Source: Gammaproteobacteria bacterium
GTDB taxonomy: Bacteria > Pseudomonadota > Gammaproteobacteria > SZUA-152
Assembly: GCA_030613605.1 (NCBI GenBank)
Contig: JAUWLO010000035.1
Location: 1 to 13,424 of the forward strand
DNA length: 13,424 nucleotides
Direction: 5' to 3'
The translations under genes and the position numbers were made by a program. This document shows, piece after piece, positions 4,540-11,393 of the stretch. Under the pieces are notes generated by a model. That model ran no database searches. It was not told the origin of the DNA and was given only the letters and a program-made list of their open reading frames with translations. Each line of letters opens with the position of its first letter. Positions within the stretch are counted from its first letter, which is position 1.

Positions 4540-6000
4540 TTATAAACTAAGGTTATTGGTGCTGATTTGTTTTTCCGGTAATCCATTTTCCAGTAGTTTA
4601 TTCTCAATTCTGGTTGTCAGTTCTTCTTTTCCTGCAAGATAAACATCACAATCATTCAGGTCCGCGTGAAATTCGGTGATAAGTTTCATTGGTTCCTTGT
4701 TGAGAACAGGATGGTAATGAAAGTTATCAAGGGCATCACCCCAGGATCTGCAGAGGTTATTTAGGTAAAGATCCTCTTTTTTATCGACTACCCAATAAAG
4801 GTGCATGTTGGCACTTTCATCTATCGCCATGCCGTGCTCAATCAGACTTTTAATGGGGGCGAAACCTGTACCATAGGCTATGTATAGTTGGGTTCGCTTT
4901 GAGTCTTCATTGAGCAAGAAATCGCCTTTTGGCCCGGTGACGATGACTTCATCTCCTTTGGAAAATGTGCCTCTTGCCAATGTGTCAGTTGATTCTTTAT
5001 CTTTGCTGGAAATGTGGAAAAGCAAATTCCGATCGTCACAGGGGCAGCTGGCAACAGGTAAGTCAGTTGTTTGACCGTTTGGCAGCGTGAGAGCGACTGA
5101 TTGTCCCGCAAGAAAACGTAACCGTTGTACGCGAGGCGTTTGCAAATGTAAGGCCAACACATCATCGCTGAGTCGATCTATTCTTTTTACTTTTGTTGTT
5201 ATCTCCTGGTGGGGGATATCGCTTTCATCTTTGGCCTCGAGTGCTTCTAAAACGACATCTGATACAGCTGTGTTTGAGCAAAGTAATACATAACCCATAT
5301 TTTTTTCAGCTTCACTTAGTACGTAATCATGATTCTGGATTTTTTTCACTTCGCCACTAACAATTCTTGCTTTGCATAAACCGCAATTACCATTGGTGCA
5401 GCCATAATTAAGTGCCAGGCCTGATTGCACGGCAGCTTCCAGTAAACTACTGTTACCTTCAAGCCAGAATTCGTGATTGCTGGGCTGGATTTTTACGTGG
5501 GCAGACATAACGTGTAATACCATGTTGTGGGCTAATAAATTCTGTTCGGGCGCTGGGTTTTTATCAGGTTCGGGCAGGCTGACTTTTACCCAGTCCAGCA
5601 GCGCGTCAATTTGTTGCTGATTTTCTTTCTGTGTCTGGCTGGGATCAATGCTCGACAAACGCCTGAGCACCTGATTTATAATATTTTGGTATACCGATAG
5701 TTGCCTTTTGGATTCTGCCTGGCTATGACTGAGATTTGTTAGCCGAAGCGCCAGAGTTTCAATGTCGGGCAGTATTCTTTCCTGCACGCGTTTGGCAAAA
5801 GCGGAGGCCTTGATGTGTTGTACGCGTTCGTATTCAGTGTCGTGGCTAAGGTCAGCTTTGGGGTAAAGTGACAGTAAATCAGGGATGCTAATTGATCCCT
5901 CGAAGGTGCTAATGCCTTCCTGGCGTATTTTCTTTTGTAGAGTATTACGCGATACGCCTACCAGGCGTGCGGCACGAAATACGGGTAGTCGTTCGGGCAT
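4540..6000 (-). CDS. HTH - [2Fe-2S] ferredoxin - FAD/NAD(P)H reductase fusion protein
   Basis: This 486-residue protein has three parts. Residues about 6-47 look like a helix-turn-helix: RAARLVGVSRNTLQKKI (9-25), then a short wing-like STFEGSISIPDLLSLYP. Residues about 50-140 are charged and probably helical. Residues about 160-255 are a plant-type ferredoxin with C201, C206, C209 and C241 (CX4CX2CX31C) to hold a [2Fe-2S] cluster. Residues about 265-486 are a ferredoxin-NADP-reductase-like module with a flavin barrel and a nucleotide half containing GTGFAPIKS (377-385) and VYLAGKEE (453-460). The flavin signature RxYS is not intact: TDLPVASCP (312-320) stands in its place. The ferredoxin-reductase half resembles CDP-6-deoxyglucoseen reductase and oxygenase reductases, which pass electrons from NAD(P)H through FAD to the cluster. 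No partner oxygenase or sugar gene is nearby. AAGGGA before the ATG at 6000 serves as RBS. It diverges from the PilZ gene. A redox-responsive DNA-binding role is inference. Confidence 0.85.
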   Translation of the reverse strand: MPERLPVFRAARLVGVSRNTLQKKIRQEGISTFEGSISIPDLLSLYPKADLSHDTEYERVQHIKASAFAKRVQERILPDIETLALRLTNLSHSQAESKRQLSVYQNIINQVLRRLSSIDPSQTQKENQQQIDALLDWVKVSLPEPDKNPAPEQNLLAHNMVLHVMSAHVKIQPSNHEFWLEGNSSLLEAAVQSGLALNYGCTNGNCGLCKARIVSGEVKKIQNHDYVLSEAEKNMGYVLLCSNTAVSDVVLEALEAKDESDIPHQEITTKVKRIDRLSDDVLALHLQTPRVQRLRFLAGQSVALTLPNGQTTDLPVASCPCDDRNLLFHISSKDKESTDTLARGTFSKGDEVIVTGPKGDFLLNEDSKRTQLYIAYGTGFAPIKSLIEHGMAIDESANMHLYWVVDKKEDLYLNNLCRSWGDALDNFHYHPVLNKEPMKLITEFHADLNDCDVYLAGKEELTTRIENKLLENGLPEKQISTNNLSL

Positions 6001-6057
6001 TCTATAATCCCTTGTTTATCTTCCAATAGTTGGTCAAATACCGCCAAATGTTCCGAT

Positions 6058-6109
6058 CAGGGCGTTTTATTCAATGGGGCCATTGATAATTAAGCAGTTA
6101 AACGCCTTG
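6058..6109. promoter_or_regulatory. Nested inverted repeats between the HTH-reductase and PilZ genes
   Basis: The outer arms CAGGGCGTTT (6058-6067) and AAACGCCTTG (6100-6109) match at nine of ten positions, the tenth being a G-U wobble in plus-strand RNA. Inside them lies a second perfect dyad, TCAATGG (6071-6077) with CCATTGA (6080-6086), around GG. The element is 58 bp before the reductase start on one side and 121 bp before the PilZ start on the other. It could be a double operator, a cruciform or an RNA leader structure; no T-run follows in either direction. No known regulator consensus was recognised. Confidence 0.5.
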
Positions 6110-6153
6110 TCCTGAAAATAAGCTAGTCTTAACCAGTGTACATTACAAGTTAT

Positions 6154-6167
6154 CCTGTATTTACAGG
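6154..6167. promoter_or_regulatory. CCTGTA-TT-TACAGG dyad, possible operator
   Basis: CCTGTA (6154-6159) and TACAGG (6162-6167) are perfect inverted arms around TT, 62 bp before the PilZ start. The half-site spacing (CTG-N6-CAG) is too short for a LexA box (CTG-N10-CAG). CTTTTT follows on the plus strand, but a 6-bp stem over a 2-nt loop is too tight for a normal terminator, so a protein-binding site is more likely. Confidence 0.4.
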
Positions 6168-6229
6168 CTTTTTGTGGGTAAATAGCTACTAATCAAGCGC
6201 AATTTCAGCCAGACAAAAATGGCTAAAAT

Positions 6230-6676
6230 GTGATCGCGTTGGCAGCTGATTTTTCTTGTTTAACCGATACTGAAAACATGATCTCGTCTATCTTCTCCTT
6301 CTTTTCTAGTCCTCAGCAAAGCAACCAGAGAAGTGTTCCACGTTATGGCGTTGGCAACCTGAAAACCTGGATACAGAAGCCAGGATTATTGGGTTTGTAT
6401 GAGAGCCATGTTGAATTATCTCCCATCGATTTTAATAAGACAGGGATGGCTTTTACCCATGATCATTTACTGATTCCAGGCCAGACAGTGGTGCTGGATT
6501 TAAAGAAGGATGGGTGCAAATTGGCCAGCATTGTGGCAATTGTCAGGTACACGTCCCAACATGCTGACCACTTTCGTAGTGGGGTTGAATTCAATTTTGA
6601 AGCTAACGACCATATGGGGTCTATGGAAGTGAAGCAGACGTTGAGTGAGATCGAATCACTGTTAACGACCCAGTAA
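6230..6676 (+). CDS. PilZ-like domain protein, putative c-di-GMP receptor
   Basis: Up to 148 residues, reading from GTG at 6230. The PilZ features are RSVPR (residues 34-38), giving the RxxxR c-di-GMP motif, then DFNKTG (67-72), the place of the second motif (D/N)xSxxG with Asn in place of Ser. They are followed by alternating beta strands, GQTVVLDL (84-91) and the strand block SIVAIVRYT, and then RSGVEFNF, typical of the PilZ barrel. The protein is mostly this one domain, so it would act as a small adaptor that changes partner when c-di-GMP is bound. The start is uncertain: the GTG at 6230 and the ATG at 6278 (Met17) both lack a strong Shine-Dalgarno, and the domain is complete with either. 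It diverges from the HTH-ferredoxin-reductase gene and is convergent with the ABC operon, whose last gene ends 45 bp away. The partner is unknown. Confidence 0.72.
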   Translation: MIALAADFSCLTDTENMISSIFSFFSSPQQSNQRSVPRYGVGNLKTWIQKPGLLGLYESHVELSPIDFNKTGMAFTHDHLLIPGQTVVLDLKKDGCKLASIVAIVRYTSQHADHFRSGVEFNFEANDHMGSMEVKQTLSEIESLLTTQ

Positions 6677-6698
6677 TTGGTGAGGCAGTAATTGGTGA
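6671..6698 (+). repeat. Tandem duplication (period 15 bp) spanning the PilZ stop codon
   Basis: CAGTAATTGGTGA occurs at 6671-6683 and again, exactly 15 bp later, at 6686-6698. The first copy contains the last codon (CAG) and stop (TAA) of the PilZ gene, so the second copy repeats Gln-stop in frame behind the true end. It looks like a recent slippage duplication. Confidence 0.85.
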
Positions 6699-6721
6699 AG
6701 AGTCAGGAGAAATCCCCAGTT

Positions 6722-7921
6722 TTATTCTGTGCGCAAAGCCTCAACCGGATCAAGATTAGCCGCACGACGTGCTGGTGCTACACCCGCAATTAATCCGATG
6801 CTGATAGCCAGCAATTCAGCCAGTACCACATAAAGCCAGGGAGTATGTACGGGCAGGGCAGGTACCGCGAAAGACAATACTGCAGCACCGCCAATCCCCA
6901 GAGCCAGACCGGCAAGTCCTCCAATACCTGCCAGCACAATCGCTTCGGCAATGAACAGACTGAGTATTTGGCCCCGTTCTGCACCAATGGCGCGCAATAA
7001 ACCAATCTCGGAGCTGCGTTCATTAACGGCAATGGCCATGATGGTGAGAATGCCGATCCCGCCCACTAACAGCGAAATTCCACCCAGAGCGCCCACGGCA
7101 AAGGTCAGTACATTGAGTACATTGCCAAGTACATCCATCATTTGCTGCTGGGTGGTGATGGTAAAGTCTTCACGTCCGTGGCGGTTGATCAAAATACGTT
7201 TAATACCTGCCACCACCTCATCCACATCTGCACCTTCGGTATAAATCAGATCAATTTCCATTAACCCGTCGCGGTTGAATAACTCCAGTGCGCGAGCGGC
7301 AGGGATGTACACGGTGTCATCGAAATCCATACCCAGCACCTGGCCCTTGCTTTCCATCACGCCAACAATGCGATAACGGTTACCACCGATACGAATGTGT
7401 TGCCCAAGCGGATTCTGATTGCCAAACAATTCAGTTTTCAGTTTGCTACCCAGTACTGCGAATGCTCTGGGTGATATGGGGTCGTCATGAGGCAGAAACT
7501 GGCCTATTTGAACCTTCATGGAGAAGGCTGTGGGGAAGTCGGCACCCATGCCAAAAACAGTGGTGCGTCTACTCCGGTTACCCGCCTTAACTTCAGCATT
7601 ACCCTGAGTGGCTGCTACGACGGCTTTGGTATACGGCACACGTTTCAGTGCCTCGGCATCTTCAATACTAAGCGGGCGCACTGAACCGAGGAAACCGATG
7701 GGTGTACCCAAAGTGGTCGCCTTTCCAGGATTAATGCCGATGAGGGTGGTGCCGAATTGGGTAAATTCTGCGAGCACAAAACGATGAATACCTTCACCGA
7801 TAGAAGTGAGCAGTACTACGGCGCCAATACCGACAGCGATACCTAATATGGTCAGTCCACTGCGCATGCGATGCGCAATGATGGAGGAGAGTGACAATTG
7901 TGTGAAATCGCGGAGCTTCAT
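6722..7921 (-). CDS. MacB/FtsX-type ABC transporter permease (second permease of the operon)
   Basis: This 399-residue permease has the MacB layout without the fused ATPase: one membrane helix near the N-terminus (about 22-42, LTILGIAVGIGAVVLLTSIG), a large periplasmic domain (about 45-265), then three helices (about 272-296, 316-345 and 362-381) of the FtsX domain. The coupling segment NERSSEIGLLRAIGA (300-314) contacts the ATPase, and the C-terminus has the family ending PARRAANLDPVEALRTE. It is clearly paralogous to the permease encoded just upstream, sharing for example GxxLKTELFGN, LGxxxRIG and PARRAAxLDPVEAL. The two probably form a heterodimer. Such transporters move substrates out of the periplasmic face by mechanical coupling and do not pass them through a channel. 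It is the last gene of the operon, 72 bp after the first permease gene. Substrate unknown. Confidence 0.9.
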   Translation of the reverse strand: MKLRDFTQLSLSSIIAHRMRSGLTILGIAVGIGAVVLLTSIGEGIHRFVLAEFTQFGTTLIGINPGKATTLGTPIGFLGSVRPLSIEDAEALKRVPYTKAVVAATQGNAEVKAGNRSRRTTVFGMGADFPTAFSMKVQIGQFLPHDDPISPRAFAVLGSKLKTELFGNQNPLGQHIRIGGNRYRIVGVMESKGQVLGMDFDDTVYIPAARALELFNRDGLMEIDLIYTEGADVDEVVAGIKRILINRHGREDFTITTQQQMMDVLGNVLNVLTFAVGALGGISLLVGGIGILTIMAIAVNERSSEIGLLRAIGAERGQILSLFIAEAIVLAGIGGLAGLALGIGGAAVLSFAVPALPVHTPWLYVVLAELLAISIGLIAGVAPARRAANLDPVEALRTE

Positions 7922-7947
7922 GTCTATTTTACTTTTAGTGACTTCCA

Positions 7948-8007
7948 GTTATCTGTGAATCTGTTATCTGTGTGTCTCTTATCGACGGGCCTGTTATCTA
8001 TGAGCCA
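7948..8007. repeat. Four 15-bp tandem repeat units at the end of the first permease gene
   Basis: Units start at 7948, 7963, 7978 and 7993, each exactly 15 bp. The first two read GTTATCTGTG followed by five variable bases; the third is diverged (CTTATCGACG); the fourth is GTTATCTATG. On the minus strand every unit contains TAA in the same frame. The fourth holds the true end of the upstream permease (His-Arg-stop), and the others repeat Arg-stop behind it. They occupy most of the 72-bp gap between the two permease genes. Confidence 0.8.
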
Positions 8008-9205
8008 GGGCCTCTACGGGATCAAGTTGCGCAGCGCGGCGTGCGGGTAAAATTGAAAACAATAGTCCAGTGATGAGCGCAACACCGATTGCCGCAACAA
8101 AAGCCCACCATGGTGCACCAACAGGTAACACGGGATAGAAATAACCAATAAGTTGACTGCCTATCTCACCCATAATGACCCCCAGCACAGCGCCTGCGGT
8201 GGAGAGCAGGCCTGCTTCTGCAAGAAATAAAAAAACAATTTGTCGGTTGGGTGTACCCAGAGCTTTTAGTAGACCTATCTCGCTGGTGCGTTGTGATACC
8301 GATATCAGCATGACATTCATAATAAGAATGACCGCCACGATGAGACTGATCGCCGCAATCCCGGCAACAGAGAGTGTCAATGTTTGTAGTATTTTATCGA
8401 AGGTAGCCAGAACAGCATCCTGGGTGATAACGGTGACATCTTCTTCACCCTGATGACGATCGCGAATAATGCGTGTTGTCTGCTCAATAGCTTGTGGTAC
8501 GATTTCGCGAGACTTGGCCTCAACGAGGATGCGAAACAGGCTTGAGGTATTAAAGAGTTGTTGCGCCGAAGCCACGGGAATGATGACGACATCTTCTACG
8601 TTGACACCAATGGTATGGCCTTCGGAAGCCATGATGCCGATAACACGAAAGCGGCGGTCACCGATACGCACCCATTCGCCCAGGGCTGAGTTATTACCAA
8701 ATAGTTCGGTTTTGACTTTGCCGCCCAGCACGCACACCGGATTGGCACGATCAATATCGCCAGTGGGTAGGAATTGACCCTGGGCCATTTCCCAATGACG
8801 GACCGTTAACATTTCTGCGCTGGATCCGAGTATGGGGACTTCGCGTTCCAGTCCTTGCCACGATACGGATGCCGAACCTACATTAACCGGGGCGATGCGT
8901 TGGATAGCGCTACCGCGCTGCAGAGCCATGGCATCACTTAAGGTTAAGTCGCGCGGTGTTTCACCCACCAACATATGTACTACACCACCACCAGCGGTTT
9001 CCGATCGGCCGGGTATGACGATAATAAGATTCGTACCAAGTGATGCGAATTCGCCGATGACATAACGTCGTGCGGCTTCACCCAGGGAAGTGAGGATTAA
9101 TACCGAAGCAATACCTGTAGCCATTGCTAGCAGCATTAAAAACGTGCGTTTGCGTGCTCCAGCCAATGCGGTGAAGGCAAAGCGGGTAACGTCGACGTTT
9201 TTCAT
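7994..9205 (-). CDS. MacB/FtsX-type ABC transporter permease (first permease of the operon)
   Basis: I place the start at ATG 9205, giving 403 residues. The frame is open to an upstream ATG at 9256, but that would overlap the ATPase gene, while ATG 9205 lies 13 bp after the ATPase stop, has AGGA seven bases before it, and gives an N-terminus MKNVDVTRFAFTALAGARKR that matches MacB-type permeases. Topology is one helix (about 22-42), a periplasmic domain (about 45-265) and three further helices (about 277-301, 322-348 and 367-386). The coupling segment is SQRTSEIGLLKALGTPNRQI (304-323) and the end is PARRAAQLDPVEALAHR. A glycine-rich AGGGVVHMLVGE lies in the periplasmic domain. It pairs with the separate ATPase upstream and the homologous permease downstream. 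Likely an efflux or envelope-directed exporter; the substrate cannot be read from sequence. Confidence 0.9.
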   Translation of the reverse strand: MKNVDVTRFAFTALAGARKRTFLMLLAMATGIASVLILTSLGEAARRYVIGEFASLGTNLIIVIPGRSETAGGGVVHMLVGETPRDLTLSDAMALQRGSAIQRIAPVNVGSASVSWQGLEREVPILGSSAEMLTVRHWEMAQGQFLPTGDIDRANPVCVLGGKVKTELFGNNSALGEWVRIGDRRFRVIGIMASEGHTIGVNVEDVVIIPVASAQQLFNTSSLFRILVEAKSREIVPQAIEQTTRIIRDRHQGEEDVTVITQDAVLATFDKILQTLTLSVAGIAAISLIVAVILIMNVMLISVSQRTSEIGLLKALGTPNRQIVFLFLAEAGLLSTAGAVLGVIMGEIGSQLIGYFYPVLPVGAPWWAFVAAIGVALITGLLFSILPARRAAQLDPVEALAHR

Positions 9206-9218
9206 GATGTTCCTGTGC

Positions 9219-9914
9219 TCATGATTCCCCCGCGTTCTGTTGTTCATCAGAAACAATTTTCCCGTCTACCATGTGCAGGAGGCGTTTGGAGCGTGCACCT
9301 AATTCGGGGTCGTGAGTGACGATAAGAAGTGTTTTGCCTTTTTTATTGAGTGCTTCAAGAATTTCAACTACCTCTTTACCTGATGCTCGATCGAGGTTGC
9401 CGGTGGGTTCGTCAGCAAGTATCAAGTCTGGATTCATTATCGTCGCACGGGCAATAGCCACTCGCTGTCGTTGACCACCTGAAAGTTGGTCCGGCCGATG
9501 GTCTGCTCGATCCGCTATGCCCATGGCAGTGAGAGCATCACGTGCTCTTTTGTGACGTTGCTCCGGTGGTACGCCGGAAAGGGTAAGAGGTAGTTCGATA
9601 TTCTGGGCGGCAGTGAGTCGGGGTATCAGGTGAAAAAACTGGAAAACAAAACCTATGCGTTCACGGCGTAATTGCGCATGTTGTTCATCGCTGAGTGATG
9701 TGATGTCATCTCCTGCGAGGCGATAGGTGCCACTGTTGGCATGGTCGAGCAAGCCCAAAAGATTTAGCAGAGTTGATTTTCCCGAACCGGATGGCCCCAT
9801 GATAGAAACATACTCGCCGGGTTTGATGTGCAGATTGATATCACGCAGGGCGTGAACCTGCTGATCGCCGACAGGAAAAATGCGTTGGATGTTTTCCAGC
9901 GTGATCATTGACAT
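9219..9914 (-). CDS. ABC transporter ATP-binding protein, MacB/LolD type
   Basis: This 231-residue protein has a complete nucleotide-binding domain: Walker A GPSGSGKST (40-48), Q-loop VFQFFHLIPRLTA (90-102, Gln92), signature LSGGQRQRVAIARA (144-157), Walker B LILADEPTGNLD (164-175, catalytic Glu169) and switch His201 in VTHD. The EPTGNLD sequence and short length are those of the MacB/LolD/FtsE group that works with FtsX-fold permeases. It lies in the cytoplasm and powers the two permeases encoded after it. Its gene ends 13 bp before the first permease start, which indicates tight co-translation, and begins 87 bp after the adaptor gene. Met1 and Met3 are both possible starts. In E. coli MacB this domain is fused to the permease; here it is separate as in LolCDE. 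Confidence 0.95.
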   Translation of the reverse strand: MSMITLENIQRIFPVGDQQVHALRDINLHIKPGEYVSIMGPSGSGKSTLLNLLGLLDHANSGTYRLAGDDITSLSDEQHAQLRRERIGFVFQFFHLIPRLTAAQNIELPLTLSGVPPEQRHKRARDALTAMGIADRADHRPDQLSGGQRQRVAIARATIMNPDLILADEPTGNLDRASGKEVVEILEALNKKGKTLLIVTHDPELGARSKRLLHMVDGKIVSDEQQNAGES

Positions 9915-10001
9915 GCCTTTTTTTAATTAAGAGTTTTATTCAAAATTTGATTCAGATTTTAATGCTTCCAGGGTTTATACAGATTTGATTTTTAAGGGCG
10001 A

Positions 10002-11168
10002 CTAATCTTCAATAGTGGCCAGAGCACCAGCCTCGACTCCCTTGCGATCAAGAGTGATGACTACCTGGTCTCCTTGTTCAAGTCCACTTCGAACTTCGGT
10101 TAATTTCCAGTTGGACAAGCCAATTTCAATCGTTTTCTCGCGCAGCGTATTATCATCAGTGGGTAATACCAGGACGCGATGTTGTTTACCACCACCAAAA
10201 TCGCTGGCTAACAAAGCTTCGGTGGGTATGCGTAACACGTTGTCGCGTGTTTCCAGAATAATTTCGAGATCGGCGCTGTAACCCGGCAGTAAACGGCTAT
10301 AGTCGTCAGGGTTGGTGAATATGGCTTCAACTTCTACGGTGCGTGCCTGTTTTTCAATTTCCAGCACATAGGGAGCGATGCGTCGTACTTGCCCCTCAAA
10401 GCGTTCGCCCGGAAAAGCATCCAGCGTAATATTGACGGACATGTCTTTTTTCACTTTGGGTGCATCGACTTCATCAATAGGCGCAGAAATAGTCAGGCAG
10501 CTATTATCGATAAGATCAATGGCTGGTGGTGTCGGGATACCTGGGGGAGAGGGTGTGACAAATTCACCCAGCTCACCATTAATTTCTGCCACAGTGCCAT
10601 CGAAAGGCGCAACGAGAATGGTACGTTCCAGAGCCTTTTTGGTAACAGCGATGCGTGCATCACTTACACGGTTGGAAGCACGCGCCGCTTTACAGGCGGC
10701 CTCGCGAGCCTCGGCTTCGCCAACCGCGCGATCGGTGTTTTCTTCAGAGGCCAGTTTTTGTTTGCGCAAGCGAACCAGTCGCTCGGCTTCTCGACGCGCC
10801 ACTTTTGCGACTACGCAGGCTTCTGTTGAACGTGCGCGTGTTGCAGCAGCCTCTTCTTCGGCAAATTTAACTTCTGCCGCAATATCGTGATTCCAGAGCT
10901 CCAGTAATAATTGGTCCGCTTTGACCTGATCACCACGGTTAACAGGTAGTTTTGAAATCAGGCCACCAATAGCGGGGGACAGGTGTGCCCGACGACAGGC
11001 TTTAACCGTTCCAGCGCGGGTATTGGATACAGTCGATAACACAGGGCCGAACTCCACTACCCTCACCTTAATGAGCACAGGTTTTGGCTGTGACCAGTAC
11101 CAGCCAAGTGCGGCGCCAATGGCAAGTAATGTTCCAGTGATAATGATGCTTTTTAGGTGACGATGCAT
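10002..11168 (-). CDS. HlyD/MacA-family periplasmic adaptor (membrane fusion protein) of an ABC exporter
   Basis: This 388-residue protein has a short cytoplasmic start, one membrane anchor (about residues 8-26) and a periplasmic body. Two half-motifs form the lipoyl-like barrel: SPAIGGLISKLPVNRGDQV (64-82) and APFDGTVAEINGELGEFV (187-204). The segment between them (about 95-180) is rich in A, E, R and K and should form the alpha-helical hairpin that reaches toward an outer-membrane channel. Beta-barrel and membrane-proximal domains follow (about 225-388; LPGYSADLEI, RIPTEALL). Four cysteines (58, 118, 159 and 224) are unusual for a periplasmic protein. It is the first gene of the operon and would connect the inner-membrane permeases to the periplasm. 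No TolC-like gene is in the window. No strong Shine-Dalgarno precedes ATG 11168 (only AGG about nine bases before). Confidence 0.9.
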   Translation of the reverse strand: MHRHLKSIIITGTLLAIGAALGWYWSQPKPVLIKVRVVEFGPVLSTVSNTRAGTVKACRRAHLSPAIGGLISKLPVNRGDQVKADQLLLELWNHDIAAEVKFAEEEAAATRARSTEACVVAKVARREAERLVRLRKQKLASEENTDRAVGEAEAREAACKAARASNRVSDARIAVTKKALERTILVAPFDGTVAEINGELGEFVTPSPPGIPTPPAIDLIDNSCLTISAPIDEVDAPKVKKDMSVNITLDAFPGERFEGQVRRIAPYVLEIEKQARTVEVEAIFTNPDDYSRLLPGYSADLEIILETRDNVLRIPTEALLASDFGGGKQHRVLVLPTDDNTLREKTIEIGLSNWKLTEVRSGLEQGDQVVITLDRKGVEAGALATIED

Positions 11169-11303
11169 TACGTAGCCTGATTGTTGTTATTAGCTGCTAT
11201 GTTAGCTTTTGTTTGCTTTTCTACAAATGGGCTTTAACTCTAATACTATTCTAGCCCAAAAAAATAATCCTGTATTTTCAGTTATTTATATATTGTTTTT
11301 GCT

Positions 11304-11325
11304 AAAAAAAGCCGACGCCACGGCC
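11304..11325 (-). terminator. Small terminator-like hairpin with T7 upstream of the ABC operon
   Basis: Read on the minus strand, GCCG (11324-11321) and CGGC (11314-11311) form a short GC stem, extendable by one G-U pair, directly followed by seven T (11310-11304). It lies about 140 bp before the adaptor start codon. It could attenuate the ABC operon leader or stop antisense transcripts from the uup side. The stem is only 4-5 bp, so this is tentative. The remaining 225-bp divergent gap shows no convincing -35/-10 pair for either gene. Confidence 0.28.
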
Positions 11326-11393
11326 AGGTTACGTTAAAATAGCCCTTTCTTTGAGCTTGTTTACCATCAAGGCAGTACCCTCAGGTTTCTATC

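Noticed and set aside
4878..5165. A second minus-strand open frame inside the HTH-reductase gene, first suspected as a frameshifted part
   Set aside because: The main frame is continuous through the ferredoxin and reductase motifs, so no frameshift is needed.
6154..6167. LexA box at CCTGTATTTACAGG
   Set aside because: LexA sites need CTG-N10-CAG; here the spacing is N6.
9206..9256. Longer N-terminus (17 extra residues) for the first permease
   Set aside because: It would overlap the ATPase gene and adds a polar stretch not typical of MacB-type permeases; ATG 9205 has its own RBS after the ATPase stop.
10378..10890. A 170-codon open frame on the plus strand opposite the adaptor gene
   Set aside because: Its product is a Ser/Arg/Ala-rich low-complexity translation with no domain, wholly antisense to a clear HlyD/MacA adaptor; it is a reading-frame shadow.
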